From positions 1 to 64,000 of the forward strand of contig CAYOWQ010000004.1 of assembly GCA_964407695.1 (NCBI GenBank): a stretch of DNA of 64,000 nt, in the 5' to 3' direction. The translations under genes were made by a program, and so were the position numbers. Shown here piece after piece: positions 25,358 to 33,771 of this stretch (the stretch's first letter is position 1; each line of letters starts with the position of its first letter). The stretch comes from CAYOWQ01 sp964407695. GTDB taxonomy: Bacteria; Planctomycetota; Phycisphaerae; Phycisphaerales; SM1A02. The notes beneath the pieces are model-generated. The model did no database searches, was not told the DNA's origin, and saw only the letters and a list, made by a program, of their open reading frames with translations.

Positions 25358-25935
25358 GCCACTCGATTCACCAGTCGAACAGTGTTGAAGAGACGCGGCG
25401 AATCGCGCGCGAGCTTGGGGCGACGTGTCGAGGCGGCGAAATCATTGCCATCGACGGTGATCTCGGAGCCGGAAAGACGCGATTCGTTCAAGGGCTGGCT
25501 GAAGGGATGGGAATCAACTCGTCGGCAATCGTGAGCCCGACCTTCGTCCTAAGCCAGGAACATCGGGGCGGAAGGAACGGACTGACGTTGGTGCACATCG
25601 ATGCGTATCGGATGGACGGCGTCGGCGCCCTGGATTCGATCGGCTGGGATGAGATGGTCGCCGATCGGCGGAATGTCGTCGCGGTGGAATGGGCATCCCG
25701 GATTTCGGCGGCCATCGGGCCCGACGCCATTCGCGTCATGATCGCGCATGAAGGCGATTCAACCCGTCGAATCGAGATCGCCGGCGGGGCCACCTGTTCA
25801 ATCTGCGGCAAGGCGGTCTCAACGGATTCCGCCGCAGCGCCGTTCTGTTCAAACCGTTGCCGCATGGCGGATCTCAATCGCTGGTTTCGCGGAGACTATT
25901 CCGTCTCGCGACCGCTGGAGCCTGAAGAGAGTTGA
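25354..25935 (+). CDS. tsaE: TsaE ATPase fused to a YacG-like zinc ribbon
   Basis: TsaE is the ATPase that supports the TsaBD complex in making the t6A37 modification of tRNA. In this 193-aa protein, residues 1 to about 140 are a complete TsaE domain: Walker A GDLGAGKT at 35-42, then SPTFVLSQEH, and HIDAYRMDGVGAL containing the conserved acidic residue, and VAVEWASRI. Residues 148 to 185 read CSICGKAV, PFCSNRC, RMADLNRWF. The four cysteines (148, 151, 165, 169) and DLNRW match the YacG/DNA gyrase inhibitor zinc ribbon, normally a separate protein of about 65 aa. The start overlaps the thiL stop (ATGA), so translation is coupled. Confidence 0.92.
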   Translation: MSHSIHQSNSVEETRRIARELGATCRGGEIIAIDGDLGAGKTRFVQGLAEGMGINSSAIVSPTFVLSQEHRGGRNGLTLVHIDAYRMDGVGALDSIGWDEMVADRRNVVAVEWASRISAAIGPDAIRVMIAHEGDSTRRIEIAGGATCSICGKAVSTDSAAAPFCSNRCRMADLNRWFRGDYSVSRPLEPEES

Positions 25936-25942
25936 TCCTGAA

Positions 25943-25976
25943 GCGCGGCCGCGGAGGGAAGAGGTCCGCGCCGCGC
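25943..25976. terminator. GC-rich hairpin between convergent genes
   Basis: gcgcggccgcgga pairs with tccgcgccgcgc, with a one-base bulge. It lies between tsaE (plus) and flgA (minus). No strong T-run follows, so its use as a terminator is only likely. Confidence 0.5.
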
Positions 25977-26139
25977 TGGAATGCTTAAACGGTGAACTCC
26001 GGGATCTGGCCCGGGCCCTGGTTCACCGATTCGGTCGTTCAGCGAAAGTGAGAGAAAGGTCGCTGCATACTGTTCGGCCGACTCGTCGGCCCTCTTCAAT
26101 AAGATGCATATGTCACGCGGCGGTGACAGCAAATGCAGA

Positions 26140-27252
26140 TTAATGGACGCTCGCGAGTGCCGGATCGTCCGCCAGAATGGCCTCTCCCGGTCCTGTAACG
26201 GTTGCCGGGAAGGAGGTCCGATCACGTCGGCCCCGAAGGCCGATGCGGCAAAGCATCACGGTCTCACCCGCGGCGGCATCGTCGACCGCTTCGGCATCCA
26301 TGGAGATCACGCACACGCCGACCATCTTGCGCACTTTGACGTGATCTCCCTTGCGAATGAGAACCTCGCCGCGAATGTCGCGACTGCGAATGACCTCATC
26401 CTTATCGATGTTGCGAGAGGCATGCATGCCGGCGACGTTGGCGGCCAGCAGGCGCGATTCGCTTGGCGCGATCCACTGCGGAGAGACGGAAATGTCATCG
26501 GGACCGATGACCGCTTGTCGCCTGATGTCCTTGGTGGCCTTGGCGACATCAACCCGCAACTGCACGCGAGCGCCGATTCGCCAGTTGGCACCGATGGAAG
26601 CGCCATCCCAGCGGTGCACGGTCAACTCAACGCGATCACTCAGCCACGATGATCCGGGGTCGACCTGAAAGCGGCCCGTCTCGGTGGAGATGGCGAGAGC
26701 TTCAGCATCGGTCTGATCAAACGTCAGGCGGACGCGGGCGGGGTCGGTCTGGAGGCCATCGACGATCATGGAGGCGATGAGGCCGCGAATGGTTCTCTCG
26801 GTGACGTAGGCGGTCGCCGAGACCGCGGAATCGGCGGGCGGGGCCCCAGGGCCCGACCCATTCGAATGATCATCACGTTTTCGAAGGTCGGCGCCGGGTA
26901 ACGACGCGGCGGTCATGGTGGTGGGCAGCTCCACACCCGGGTTGAGACGCGGGCGAATGATGACCGACTTTCCGGTGAGATTGATCTTGCCCCAGTTCGC
27001 GCCGGCTTCGTCGAGGTGCTGGCGAACTTCGTCGATCGAGATCTCGAGGGCCTTGTCGGCCGCCGGGGCGTCGGCGATGCGAAGCTCGCCGAGCTGAACG
27101 GCGAAGTCGCCTTCGAGCAGGGCGATATCCCGCAGCATGATCACCCCGGAGGCGCCTTCGCCGAGCCGGACCGATCGACGAAGCTCGATCGAATCGGTGA
27201 AGGCGATGGAAGTCGTGACGATCGCGGCGAGGATCGGGAGAATTCGATGCAT
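26140..27252 (-). CDS. flgA: flagellar P-ring formation chaperone FlgA family protein
   Basis: FlgA is a periplasmic chaperone for assembly of FlgI into the P-ring. The 370-aa protein has a signal peptide (ILPILAAIVTTSIAF). An N-terminal region of about 130 aa starts with LRRSVRLGEGASGVIMLRDI, and the C-terminal half holds the SAF-type domain: AVIGPDDISVSPQWI, AGMHASRNIDKDEVIRSRDI, then LIRKGDHVKVRKMVGVCVI. It is longer than E. coli FlgA (about 220 aa), with an extra N-terminal unit and a linker near residues 120-140. It is the last gene of a minus-strand operon with flgF and flgG. A GGAG-type ribosome site lies about eight bases before ATG 27252. Confidence 0.88.
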   Translation of the reverse strand: MHRILPILAAIVTTSIAFTDSIELRRSVRLGEGASGVIMLRDIALLEGDFAVQLGELRIADAPAADKALEISIDEVRQHLDEAGANWGKINLTGKSVIIRPRLNPGVELPTTMTAASLPGADLRKRDDHSNGSGPGAPPADSAVSATAYVTERTIRGLIASMIVDGLQTDPARVRLTFDQTDAEALAISTETGRFQVDPGSSWLSDRVELTVHRWDGASIGANWRIGARVQLRVDVAKATKDIRRQAVIGPDDISVSPQWIAPSESRLLAANVAGMHASRNIDKDEVIRSRDIRGEVLIRKGDHVKVRKMVGVCVISMDAEAVDDAAAGETVMLCRIGLRGRRDRTSFPATVTGPGEAILADDPALASVH

Positions 27253-27279
27253 GAAGAGGCTCCGCCTCAGGTGGAGGGA

Positions 27280-28089
27280 TTAGAGTCGAGCAAGCTGATT
27301 GATGGTTTGGAGAGCTTCGTCCGCTGCCTGGAACGACTGGCTGTTGAATTCGAAGGCACGCTGAGTGCGGATGAGATCGACGAGTTCGATCACGGGATCG
27401 ACGTTCGAGCCTTCGAGAAACCCTTGCTTGAGAGAGCCGCGATTTTCGCTGGCCGGCTCGCCGGTCACCGGGTCGCCGGACGCCGCCGTCTGAATGTAGA
27501 GGTTCTCGCCGACGGATTTGAGACCAACGGGATTGATGAACGTGGCCAGCTCGATGTTGCCGACCTCCTGCGTCTCGGTCTCGCCAGGAAGTTGCACTTC
27601 CACCGTGCCGTCGGCACGGATGCTGACGGCGATGGCGTCTTCAGGAATCGTGACCTGCGGAATCATTCGACGGCCGACGTCGTTGGCGAGCACCAGGTCG
27701 CCGTCAACATTCGTCGTGAAATTGCCGGCTCGCGTATAGGCGATGCCGCCGCCAAGATCAGACTCGACTTCAACCTGGAAGAATCCGGGCCCTTCGATGT
27801 AGAGGTCGTATTGGTTGCCGGTGTTCCTCGCAGGCCCCTGCTTGAAGTCAAGCTGGGTGCCCGAAACCTTGGTGCCGACGCCGACATACAGCCCCATCGG
27901 ACGCTGATCGCCGTTGGTGCCCTGGAGCCCCGGCTGGGCGCGCTCGATATACAACAGGTCCTGAAAATTCGCCCGGCTCGACTTGAACCCGTCGGTATTC
28001 GAGTTGGCAAGGTTGTTGGCGATAACGTCGAGCGACGTCGAAAGCGCTGAGAGGCCGGTGGCGGCTGAATTGAGGGCGATGATGGCCAT
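27280..28089 (-). CDS. flgG: flagellar basal-body rod protein FlgG
   Basis: FlgG forms the distal rod of the flagellum. The 269-aa length fits the family. The N-terminal motif ALNSAATGLSALSTSLDVIA with NNLANSNTDGFKSSR is the rod/hook signature. LYIEGPGFFQVEV and YTRAGNFTTNVDGDLVLAN follow, and the C-terminal helix GSNVDPVIELVDLIRTQRAF with FQAADEALQTINQL is typical. It lies 18 bases downstream of flgF and 27 bases upstream of flgA, all on the minus strand, so it is part of one operon. Confidence 0.95.
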   Translation of the reverse strand: MAIIALNSAATGLSALSTSLDVIANNLANSNTDGFKSSRANFQDLLYIERAQPGLQGTNGDQRPMGLYVGVGTKVSGTQLDFKQGPARNTGNQYDLYIEGPGFFQVEVESDLGGGIAYTRAGNFTTNVDGDLVLANDVGRRMIPQVTIPEDAIAVSIRADGTVEVQLPGETETQEVGNIELATFINPVGLKSVGENLYIQTAASGDPVTGEPASENRGSLKQGFLEGSNVDPVIELVDLIRTQRAFEFNSQSFQAADEALQTINQLARL

Positions 28090-28107
28090 AGAGAAAGTTC
28101 CTGTCGT

Positions 28108-28887
28108 TTACACCACACGGCCGAGCCGATTGATGGCTTGATCCATGAGTTCGTCGTGGTACTGCATCATGCGAACGTTGGCCTGAAAGCTGCGGGAGGT
28201 GGACATCAAGGTGCTGAGCGCGGTCACAGGATCAACGCCCGAGCCCTCAACAGCGCCGGCGATGAACCGGCCCGTGGCCGGGCGGGATCTCGCCCCCGGC
28301 TCGGTGGCCAGCGTGTTTCCATCCGCGGGCTTGAGCGAGATGGCGTCGAATCCCTGAAGACCGAGTCGCGCTACATCCTGGCCGTTCTGGCGGATCCGGC
28401 CGTCGGAACCGATCTCAATATCACCGGTACCCGTGAGCGTGATCGGTCGGCCGGAGTCGTCGAGCACCGCATGGCCGCCTGAGACGGTCGCGAGGCGCTT
28501 CTGTGAATCGATTGTCAGGCGGCCGTCGCGGGTGTATCGCGTCGTCGTTGTCCTGCCCTGGGTTACGCGAACGGCGAGGTAGCCATCGCCATCAATGGCG
28601 ACATCGAGCGGATTGCCGGTGGTCTTTACCGGGCCGGGGCGATCGTCGATGGTCATGCGCGCTGCAAGGGTGCCGCCGCCGAGTTTCTCGAGCATCGTCT
28701 GCGGATCGGCCTGCAACATCGCGGCCACGGCGGGGTCTTCGAGCCGCTCGGGCCGGCGCTGGGCGAACGCAAACGTTGTGGGCCGGAACCCGTTGGTCTC
28801 GACGTTGGCGAGGTTGTTGGCGATTGCATCCATACGGGTGAGGTTGGTCAGGGCGCCGGCGGCCGAGAGATAGAGCCCATAATTCAT
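28108..28887 (-). CDS. flgF: flagellar basal-body rod protein FlgF
   Basis: FlgF forms part of the proximal rod. The 259-aa protein starts MNYGLYLSAAGALTNLTRMD and continues AIANNLANVETNGFRPTTF, the rod signature. PLDVAIDGDGYLAVRV and YTRDGRLTIDSQKRLAT lie in the core, and the C-terminal helix has GVDPVTALSTLMSTSRSFQ. ATG 28887 is chosen over the open frame to 29115 because homology begins there and the start overlaps the stop of the upstream small gene as ATGA. Confidence 0.92.
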   Translation of the reverse strand: MNYGLYLSAAGALTNLTRMDAIANNLANVETNGFRPTTFAFAQRRPERLEDPAVAAMLQADPQTMLEKLGGGTLAARMTIDDRPGPVKTTGNPLDVAIDGDGYLAVRVTQGRTTTTRYTRDGRLTIDSQKRLATVSGGHAVLDDSGRPITLTGTGDIEIGSDGRIRQNGQDVARLGLQGFDAISLKPADGNTLATEPGARSRPATGRFIAGAVEGSGVDPVTALSTLMSTSRSFQANVRMMQYHDELMDQAINRLGRVV

Positions 28888-29108
28888 GGTGCGGCCCCCA
28901 CGATCGGTGGCGGCGCCGGCAGACTTGGAGGTATGGCCGCGGTGCGACGGGCGACTTCCGCCTGATGCAGGGCCACGGCGACATGCGCGGTTCGGATCGC
29001 TTCCTGAGCCATGGCCATGAGCAGGTCGGGGGAGAGACTTCGGCGGTCGCCGACTCCGTCGGTCGACCGTCGAGCCTGCACAAAGATTCTTCGAGCCTGG
29101 TCGCGCAT
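28884..29108 (-). CDS. small protein translationally coupled to flgF
   Basis: A 74-aa protein beginning MRDQARRIFVQARRS. AAGGAG lies seven bases before ATG 29108, and the TGA stop overlaps the flgF ATG. The middle (SLSPDLLMAMAQEAIRTAHV and AVALHQAEVARRTA) should be one amphipathic helix, and the C-terminus is Pro-rich (LPAPPPIVGAAP). There is no signal peptide or membrane segment. Its place at the head of the flgF-flgG-flgA operon suggests a flagellar role, for example a rod export or regulatory partner, but the sequence does not match FlgM, FliE or another small flagellar protein I recognise. Confidence 0.75.
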   Translation of the reverse strand: MRDQARRIFVQARRSTDGVGDRRSLSPDLLMAMAQEAIRTAHVAVALHQAEVARRTAAIPPSLPAPPPIVGAAP

Positions 29109-29287
29109 CGGGCACTCCTTGCCGCTTTTCGCGGAGACCGGTGGGACAGGGGCAAGCGGTGTGCCACGGCGAAATCCGCCATCACGCGGCGGGTGGGGCC
29201 GCGTGATGACGCCACACCAGCGCAACTTCAGCGCGAATCCACCGCTTCTTGCGCATGAATCGGGCGGCTGGTCGATATCAATGAATC

Positions 29288-30235
29288 ATGGTCTCTGGCG
29301 CGTCAGACTCCCCCACCTCCCCACTTCCGCCGGAGTTTGACCACGCCCGAAAAATCTTTCTGACATGGATTCGCGTGGAGGCTGGGCTGGCCCCCGCGAC
29401 ACAGGAGGCATATGGCCGCGATCTGGACGACCTGTTCACCGACCTGATTGACGCAGGAGTCGACTCCCTTTCGAGCCTTCACCCCAATCATCTTTCCGAT
29501 CACCTGCGGCGGCTCCATCGCGAGCGGGGCATGCAGCCATCATCGATCACGCGGCACCTCGCCACGCTACGGGTCTTCTTCCGGTTTCTGCAGGCGGAGC
29601 ATTTGATCGAAAACGACCCCGCCCGGCTGCTGGAGCGGCCGACGCGCTGGCGGCGGCTGCCGGGCGTGATGGGTCCGGGCCAGATGCGCAAGCTCATCGA
29701 GCAGCCGGGGCCCGACGACGGTCGACTTTGGCTGCGAGACCGGGCCATGCTGGAGCTGATGTATGCGGCCGGGTTGCGGGCGAGCGAGGTTGGGGCGCTT
29801 CGATTGGGCGAGTATTACCCCAATCAAGGGGTGATCACGGTGACCGGCAAGGGCAACAAGCAGCGGCTGGTGCCGATCGGTCGCCCGGCGATCGAATGGA
29901 CGGATCGCTACGCGGCCGAGCTGCGGCCGGAGCTGATGCGGTTTGGCGACGGCCGCGATCGGGGTCGGCTGCTGCTTTCCAACACCGGCCGCCCGCTGGA
30001 GCGTGTGGCGGTGTGGCAGATCGTCCGTCGCCATGCGCTGGGCGCGGGCCTGAAGGATGTGCACCCGCACAAGCTGCGGCATTCATTCGCCACGCACCTG
30101 CTCATGGGCGGTGCCGACCTGCGCATCGTGCAGGAGCTTCTGGGCCACGCCGACATCGCCACGACCCAGATCTATACCCACGTCGACCGCGGCCGCCTGC
30201 ACGGGGTGGTGAAGAAGCACCATCCGAGGGCGTAG
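29288..30235 (+). CDS. tyrosine recombinase XerC/XerD family
   Basis: Site-specific recombinase that resolves chromosome dimers at dif. The 315-aa length is typical. The N-terminal SAM-like core-binding domain (residues 20-105) has TQEAYGRDLDDLF and ITRHLATLRVFFRFLQ. The catalytic residues are all present: Arg in YAAGLRASEVGAL, Lys in TGKGNKQRLVPIG, His-x-x-Arg in HKLRHSFATHLL, His in LLGHADIATTQIY, and the nucleophile Tyr in that same motif, followed by THVDRGRLHGVVKKHHPRA. The C-terminal ending is that of housekeeping Xer proteins rather than phage integrases. No att site, tRNA target or cargo is seen next to it. Confidence 0.92.
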   Translation: MVSGASDSPTSPLPPEFDHARKIFLTWIRVEAGLAPATQEAYGRDLDDLFTDLIDAGVDSLSSLHPNHLSDHLRRLHRERGMQPSSITRHLATLRVFFRFLQAEHLIENDPARLLERPTRWRRLPGVMGPGQMRKLIEQPGPDDGRLWLRDRAMLELMYAAGLRASEVGALRLGEYYPNQGVITVTGKGNKQRLVPIGRPAIEWTDRYAAELRPELMRFGDGRDRGRLLLSNTGRPLERVAVWQIVRRHALGAGLKDVHPHKLRHSFATHLLMGGADLRIVQELLGHADIATTQIYTHVDRGRLHGVVKKHHPRA

Positions 30236-30360
30236 GTTCTGCGAGCCTGGGTGTGGGAGGTTTGCGGAGATTGGCGAGAAATCTCACGGCAGAATGTTGG
30301 CGTTGCGAACTGCGGTGGTAGACTTGGAAGTTCCGTGGTGGAACCCGTGGAGTCCGCGAC

Positions 30361-31611
30361 ATGATGATGCCCAGGGCGGTCAGAAGTGCTGGATGGGCTG
30401 GAGCCATCGGCTGGGGATTCGTTGCATGGTCTGCATCGGCGTGCCCCCCGGCGTATACCTACGAGGTCTTCACCGGCCCGGAGTGCCCGCCGCCGTTCAC
30501 CGGGGCGGTTCAGAACGCATATCCCAGGGCGCTATTGCAATCGGGCAAAATCTACGGAGTCTATAAAGCCTCCGCGTGTTCGGAATTCTATAACGACCTT
30601 CCATTCACATGGACCCCGGAGACGGGATTCAAGAAGATTACCGGCCTGCCCGCGCCATTCTCCACGGTCTCTTTCAGCGATGTGAACGAGTCCGAGGTTG
30701 CCGTCGGCCACAAGATCGGTGGCGGCACCGGACCTGTTCGCTACGCGAACGGCGTTCTCGAGGTGCTGCCCCTGCCACGGGGGTTGACCCAAGGCTATGC
30801 CAACGCAATCAATGATGCGGGAGTCATTGTCGGGCATTCGTTCATACCCACCTATCACGCCATCATGTGGAAAGATGGCGCCGTCATTGATATCACGGCA
30901 GATTTCAACGACAGCAAGGGTGTGGCTCTTGACATCAACAACAAGGGCCAAGTGGCGGGTAAGAGTGGCCCCGGTACCAGTTCCAACAATGGCTGGGCGC
31001 TGGTATGGGAGAACGGCAAATCCACGCCGGTGCCAATGCCCGCCAACGCCGTCGGAAGTGCCGCCATGCGAATTCTCGACGACGGCACCGTCGGCGGCGA
31101 ATATACTTTTCTTGACGGCACTAAGAAGCGGAGTCGAGCGTTCGTGTGGAAGGACGGCGTATTCACCGATCTAGGCATCATTCCGGGCTATACCGACACC
31201 AACTTTGGGGATATGAACAGCAGTGGTATCGTGACCGGCGAGTTCTTTGCCTCAGGCGTTGGAAATGCGCCGTATGTGTGGATTGACGGAGACTTTTTCG
31301 ATCCCAACGAGCTTCTTGGCCTTCAATCTCCGTACGTACTCTTGGGTGTCGGGCCAATCAATGAGGCCGGGGTGATCGCTGGTCTGGGTTACTTCAACCC
31401 AGGCGATGGCCATGGCGAAATCGGCACCTATGTCCTGACGCATCTACCTTCGTCTCCTGCTGATCTTGATTGCAATCACATTGTTGATATCGATGACCTG
31501 AAGCTGTTGCTCGACTCCTGGCATCAGCTGGATTCACCGTGCGATATCAATGCGGACGGGCTTGTTGATGGGGAGGATCTCGGTCTGTTGCTGGCCGACT
31601 GGTCCGCGTGA
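30361..31611 (+). CDS. secreted HAF-repeat protein with C-terminal dockerin pair
   Basis: A 416-aa exported protein. The signal peptide runs to about residue 28 (WAGAIGWGFVAWSASA). The body is built from repeats resembling extracellular HAF repeats: AINDAGVIVGHSFI, ALDINNKGQVAGKSG, DMNSSGIVTGEFF and PINEAGVIAGLGYF, each followed by a tryptophan-containing strand such as AIMWKDG and AFVWKDG. The C-terminal 50 aa form a dockerin type I pair (DLDCNHIVDIDDLKLLLDSW and DINADGLVDGEDLGLLLADW). GGAG lies eight bases before the ATG run at 30361. It is likely a calcium-binding surface or extracellular protein; no enzyme motif is seen. Confidence 0.85.
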   Translation: MMMPRAVRSAGWAGAIGWGFVAWSASACPPAYTYEVFTGPECPPPFTGAVQNAYPRALLQSGKIYGVYKASACSEFYNDLPFTWTPETGFKKITGLPAPFSTVSFSDVNESEVAVGHKIGGGTGPVRYANGVLEVLPLPRGLTQGYANAINDAGVIVGHSFIPTYHAIMWKDGAVIDITADFNDSKGVALDINNKGQVAGKSGPGTSSNNGWALVWENGKSTPVPMPANAVGSAAMRILDDGTVGGEYTFLDGTKKRSRAFVWKDGVFTDLGIIPGYTDTNFGDMNSSGIVTGEFFASGVGNAPYVWIDGDFFDPNELLGLQSPYVLLGVGPINEAGVIAGLGYFNPGDGHGEIGTYVLTHLPSSPADLDCNHIVDIDDLKLLLDSWHQLDSPCDINADGLVDGEDLGLLLADWSA

Positions 31612-31651
31612 GATCACGTCGGGGTTGTTCCTGGGTACCTAACGGAAAGGG

Positions 31652-32653
31652 TTAATATGTGGAAGAAATGTTTCGGGATCGGTGCTGTCGTTGCGTCGAT
31701 GGTTGTCGCGGATCCACACGCATGACCTCACTGGCTTCCGTGCGAACACCTTCAATCCCTAATCTCTGAGCGACCTCCGTCGCCTGACCATCCACCGCCA
31801 CCACATCATGAGCGCTCGTCGGCTCGCCGGGATGAATCGGTGAGAGGCGCATCCGCACGATGCACCGGGGTACTGCGAGGAAGCGATAGCCCGCAGCCTT
31901 GAGCGACTGCACCCGCGGAAGCGACCAGAAATCGGCCACCGAGCCGACTTCGAAGATGACCGCCGCGGGGCGGTGGGCTTCGAGCCAGGGTTGAAGCTCG
32001 GGCAGGATCACGTCTTCGTGGCCCTCGACATCGATCTTCACCAGCCGGATGGGCGGGCCGTCGAGACTCTCAAAGAATGGCAAGGCCGGCTTCACCGGAA
32101 CCTCGATCATGCGGTAGCCCGCGGCGGGTTCATCGCGCAGGCCGGCGCCGCCGCAATTGGATTCGGAAACCACGAAGCGGGCCGAGCCCTCGCGATTTGA
32201 TAGAGCAACCGGATGGACGCGCAGCTGGGTGTAGCCGTTGGCTGCGGCGTCTTCGGCGAGGCGCTTGGCCAGGTCGGGCTGCGGCTCAAAAGCATGAATG
32301 CGGCCGGTTGGGCCCACCAGCCGGGCCATCTGCAGGGCGACGATGCCGATATTGGCGCCAAGGTCGATCGCGCCGTCGCCGGGCCGCAACAGGCGGCGAC
32401 AGATCCAGGTGATCTTGGGATCGAAATCGCCGAAGTAGTAGACCGGCCGGCCCATGTAGTCGGCAAGGTCGATGCGGATGCGCGAGCCGTCTTCCAGCGT
32501 GGTTTCACACAGCCCGGTTTCGGCACGGTCGAAGAATCGGATCAGGCGCGAGCGCGAGATTCGGCCGCGGCCGCTATAGAGATGAACGGTTCGGCCGAGC
32601 CATCGACACAGTTGCTGGGCCGTGGTCATCGGGGGCATCTTCGGCGGGGGCAT
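31652..32653 (-). CDS. FkbM family methyltransferase
   Basis: A 333-aa class I SAM-dependent methyltransferase of the FkbM type, often acting on sugars or natural products. The SAM motif is AIDLGANIGIVALQMARLVG near residue 98. HAFEPQPDLAKRL follows, and the characteristic VKIDVEGHEDVILPELQPW is near residue 208. ATG 32653 is used, but no strong ribosome site is present and ATG 32629 is possible. Its last 25 codons cross, on the opposite strand, a small signal-peptide-like fragment at 31657-31725, so the natural C-terminus may have been replaced by a recombination junction. Confidence 0.87.
   Translation of the reverse strand: MPPPKMPPMTTAQQLCRWLGRTVHLYSGRGRISRSRLIRFFDRAETGLCETTLEDGSRIRIDLADYMGRPVYYFGDFDPKITWICRRLLRPGDGAIDLGANIGIVALQMARLVGPTGRIHAFEPQPDLAKRLAEDAAANGYTQLRVHPVALSNREGSARFVVSESNCGGAGLRDEPAAGYRMIEVPVKPALPFFESLDGPPIRLVKIDVEGHEDVILPELQPWLEAHRPAAVIFEVGSVADFWSLPRVQSLKAAGYRFLAVPRCIVRMRLSPIHPGEPTSAHDVVAVDGQATEVAQRLGIEGVRTEASEVMRVDPRQPSTQRQHRSRNISSTY
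31657..31725 (+). pseudogene. truncated start of a secreted-protein gene
   Basis: ATG at 31657 is preceded by a good ggaaagg box and opens a 22-codon frame, MWKKCFGIGAVVASMVVA, ending after four more residues at TGA 31723-31725. It looks like a signal peptide with nothing behind it. It lies directly downstream of the HAF/dockerin gene and overlaps the 3' end of the FkbM gene on the other strand. I read it as the leftover 5' end of a lost secreted-protein gene. Confidence 0.45.
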
Positions 32654-32695
32654 GCGTCGCGTCCACTCGGAGGATGCAAATAGGGGAACGGCAAC

Positions 32696-33493
32696 TCAGA
32701 CAATTCCCAGCATTTTCAGCGCGGCAAAGAAGACCATACCGATGAACGCGACCTTGACGACCACGATGGGGAAACGATGCGTCCATCCCGCGCCGATCAC
32801 GCCGCCAATGATGCCGGTCGGGGCCATGCAGGCGGCCATGAGCAGACTCTGGGAAATCTGAAGCGGCGCACCATCGGGGCCGAGGTGGCTGGGAAGCGTA
32901 GCGTTCTTGTGGATCGCGCCGAATATGGCCGTGACGCACATCACGGCGGCGCTGGTCGCGATGGCCGGCTTGAGCGAAAGGTGGCACACCCTGCGCAGAA
33001 GGGGCACCGTTACCCCCCCGCCGCCAATACCGAGCAGCCCGGCCACAAGGCCCATCAGCGAACCGACGATGCCGCAGCGAACCGGTCCGACTCTTTCATC
33101 ACCGGTGTCGACTTCCGGACTTCTACGAACGAGGCTGATGGTTTCGACCACCAGGGTGTAGAGAAGGAAGAGTCCAAACCCAACCTGGAGCGGGCGGGAT
33201 TCGATCTTGTTGCTGATGGTGACGCCCAGAAGGATGAAGGCGATTCCCGCGGGCAGCATGCGGCGGACCACATCCCAGCGAATGGCGCGAGCCCGGTAAT
33301 GACGAACCGCGCCGGCAAACGCGACAAGCACGTTCATGATCATGGCCGCCGCCTGATAGAGATGCTGGTTCGGCCCGAAGGTGATGGCGAGGGCAGGGAT
33401 GATAAAGATGGAACCACCCACCCCTAACAAACCACCGAGGCAACCTGCACAGAGGCCAATGCCGAGCAATTCGGAGATCTGAAGCCACGTCAC
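32696..33493 (-). CDS. sulfite exporter TauE/SafE family permease
   Basis: A 265-aa inner membrane protein with about seven or eight hydrophobic segments. The two internal repeats each start with a Gly-rich loop: CLGGLLGVGGSIFIIPAL near residue 19 and GLVAGLLGIGGGGVTVPLL near residue 149, which are the family signatures. The family moves sulfonates, sulfite or other anions, but the substrate here cannot be told. The start is GTG 33493. The FkbM methyltransferase lies 42 bases downstream on the same strand. Confidence 0.9.
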   Translation of the reverse strand: MTWLQISELLGIGLCAGCLGGLLGVGGSIFIIPALAITFGPNQHLYQAAAMIMNVLVAFAGAVRHYRARAIRWDVVRRMLPAGIAFILLGVTISNKIESRPLQVGFGLFLLYTLVVETISLVRRSPEVDTGDERVGPVRCGIVGSLMGLVAGLLGIGGGGVTVPLLRRVCHLSLKPAIATSAAVMCVTAIFGAIHKNATLPSHLGPDGAPLQISQSLLMAACMAPTGIIGGVIGAGWTHRFPIVVVKVAFIGMVFFAALKMLGIV

Positions 33494-33771
33494 GGCGGAA
33501 GTCTACTCGATGATCGATCCTGCCGCGAACGTTCGGCATTTTCAATGAACGTGACGACTTTTTTGGCGTTATAGGCAGCTATCTGCGCGAAACATTACAG
33601 TCATGACGTCCGGAACATTCGGAATCCCTTCCCACCTGCGGAAGGATTTCGCTCCGAATTCGAACGATCTGGGGATATAGTCGTGGCTGACCGTCAGGGT
33701 CTCCCACACATCTGAAGACGAGGATGGCATATCCGTTCAGCTGTGGATCTTGATTGGTAGGACAACTCCAA

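Noticed and set aside
27016..28050. 344-codon plus-strand frame over flgA and flgG
   Set aside because: Antisense to two genes with clear flagellar signatures; no own start or domain.
29288..30235. An integrated element around the Xer gene
   Set aside because: The protein has the housekeeping XerC/D ending, and no attachment repeats, tRNA target or cargo genes are visible nearby.
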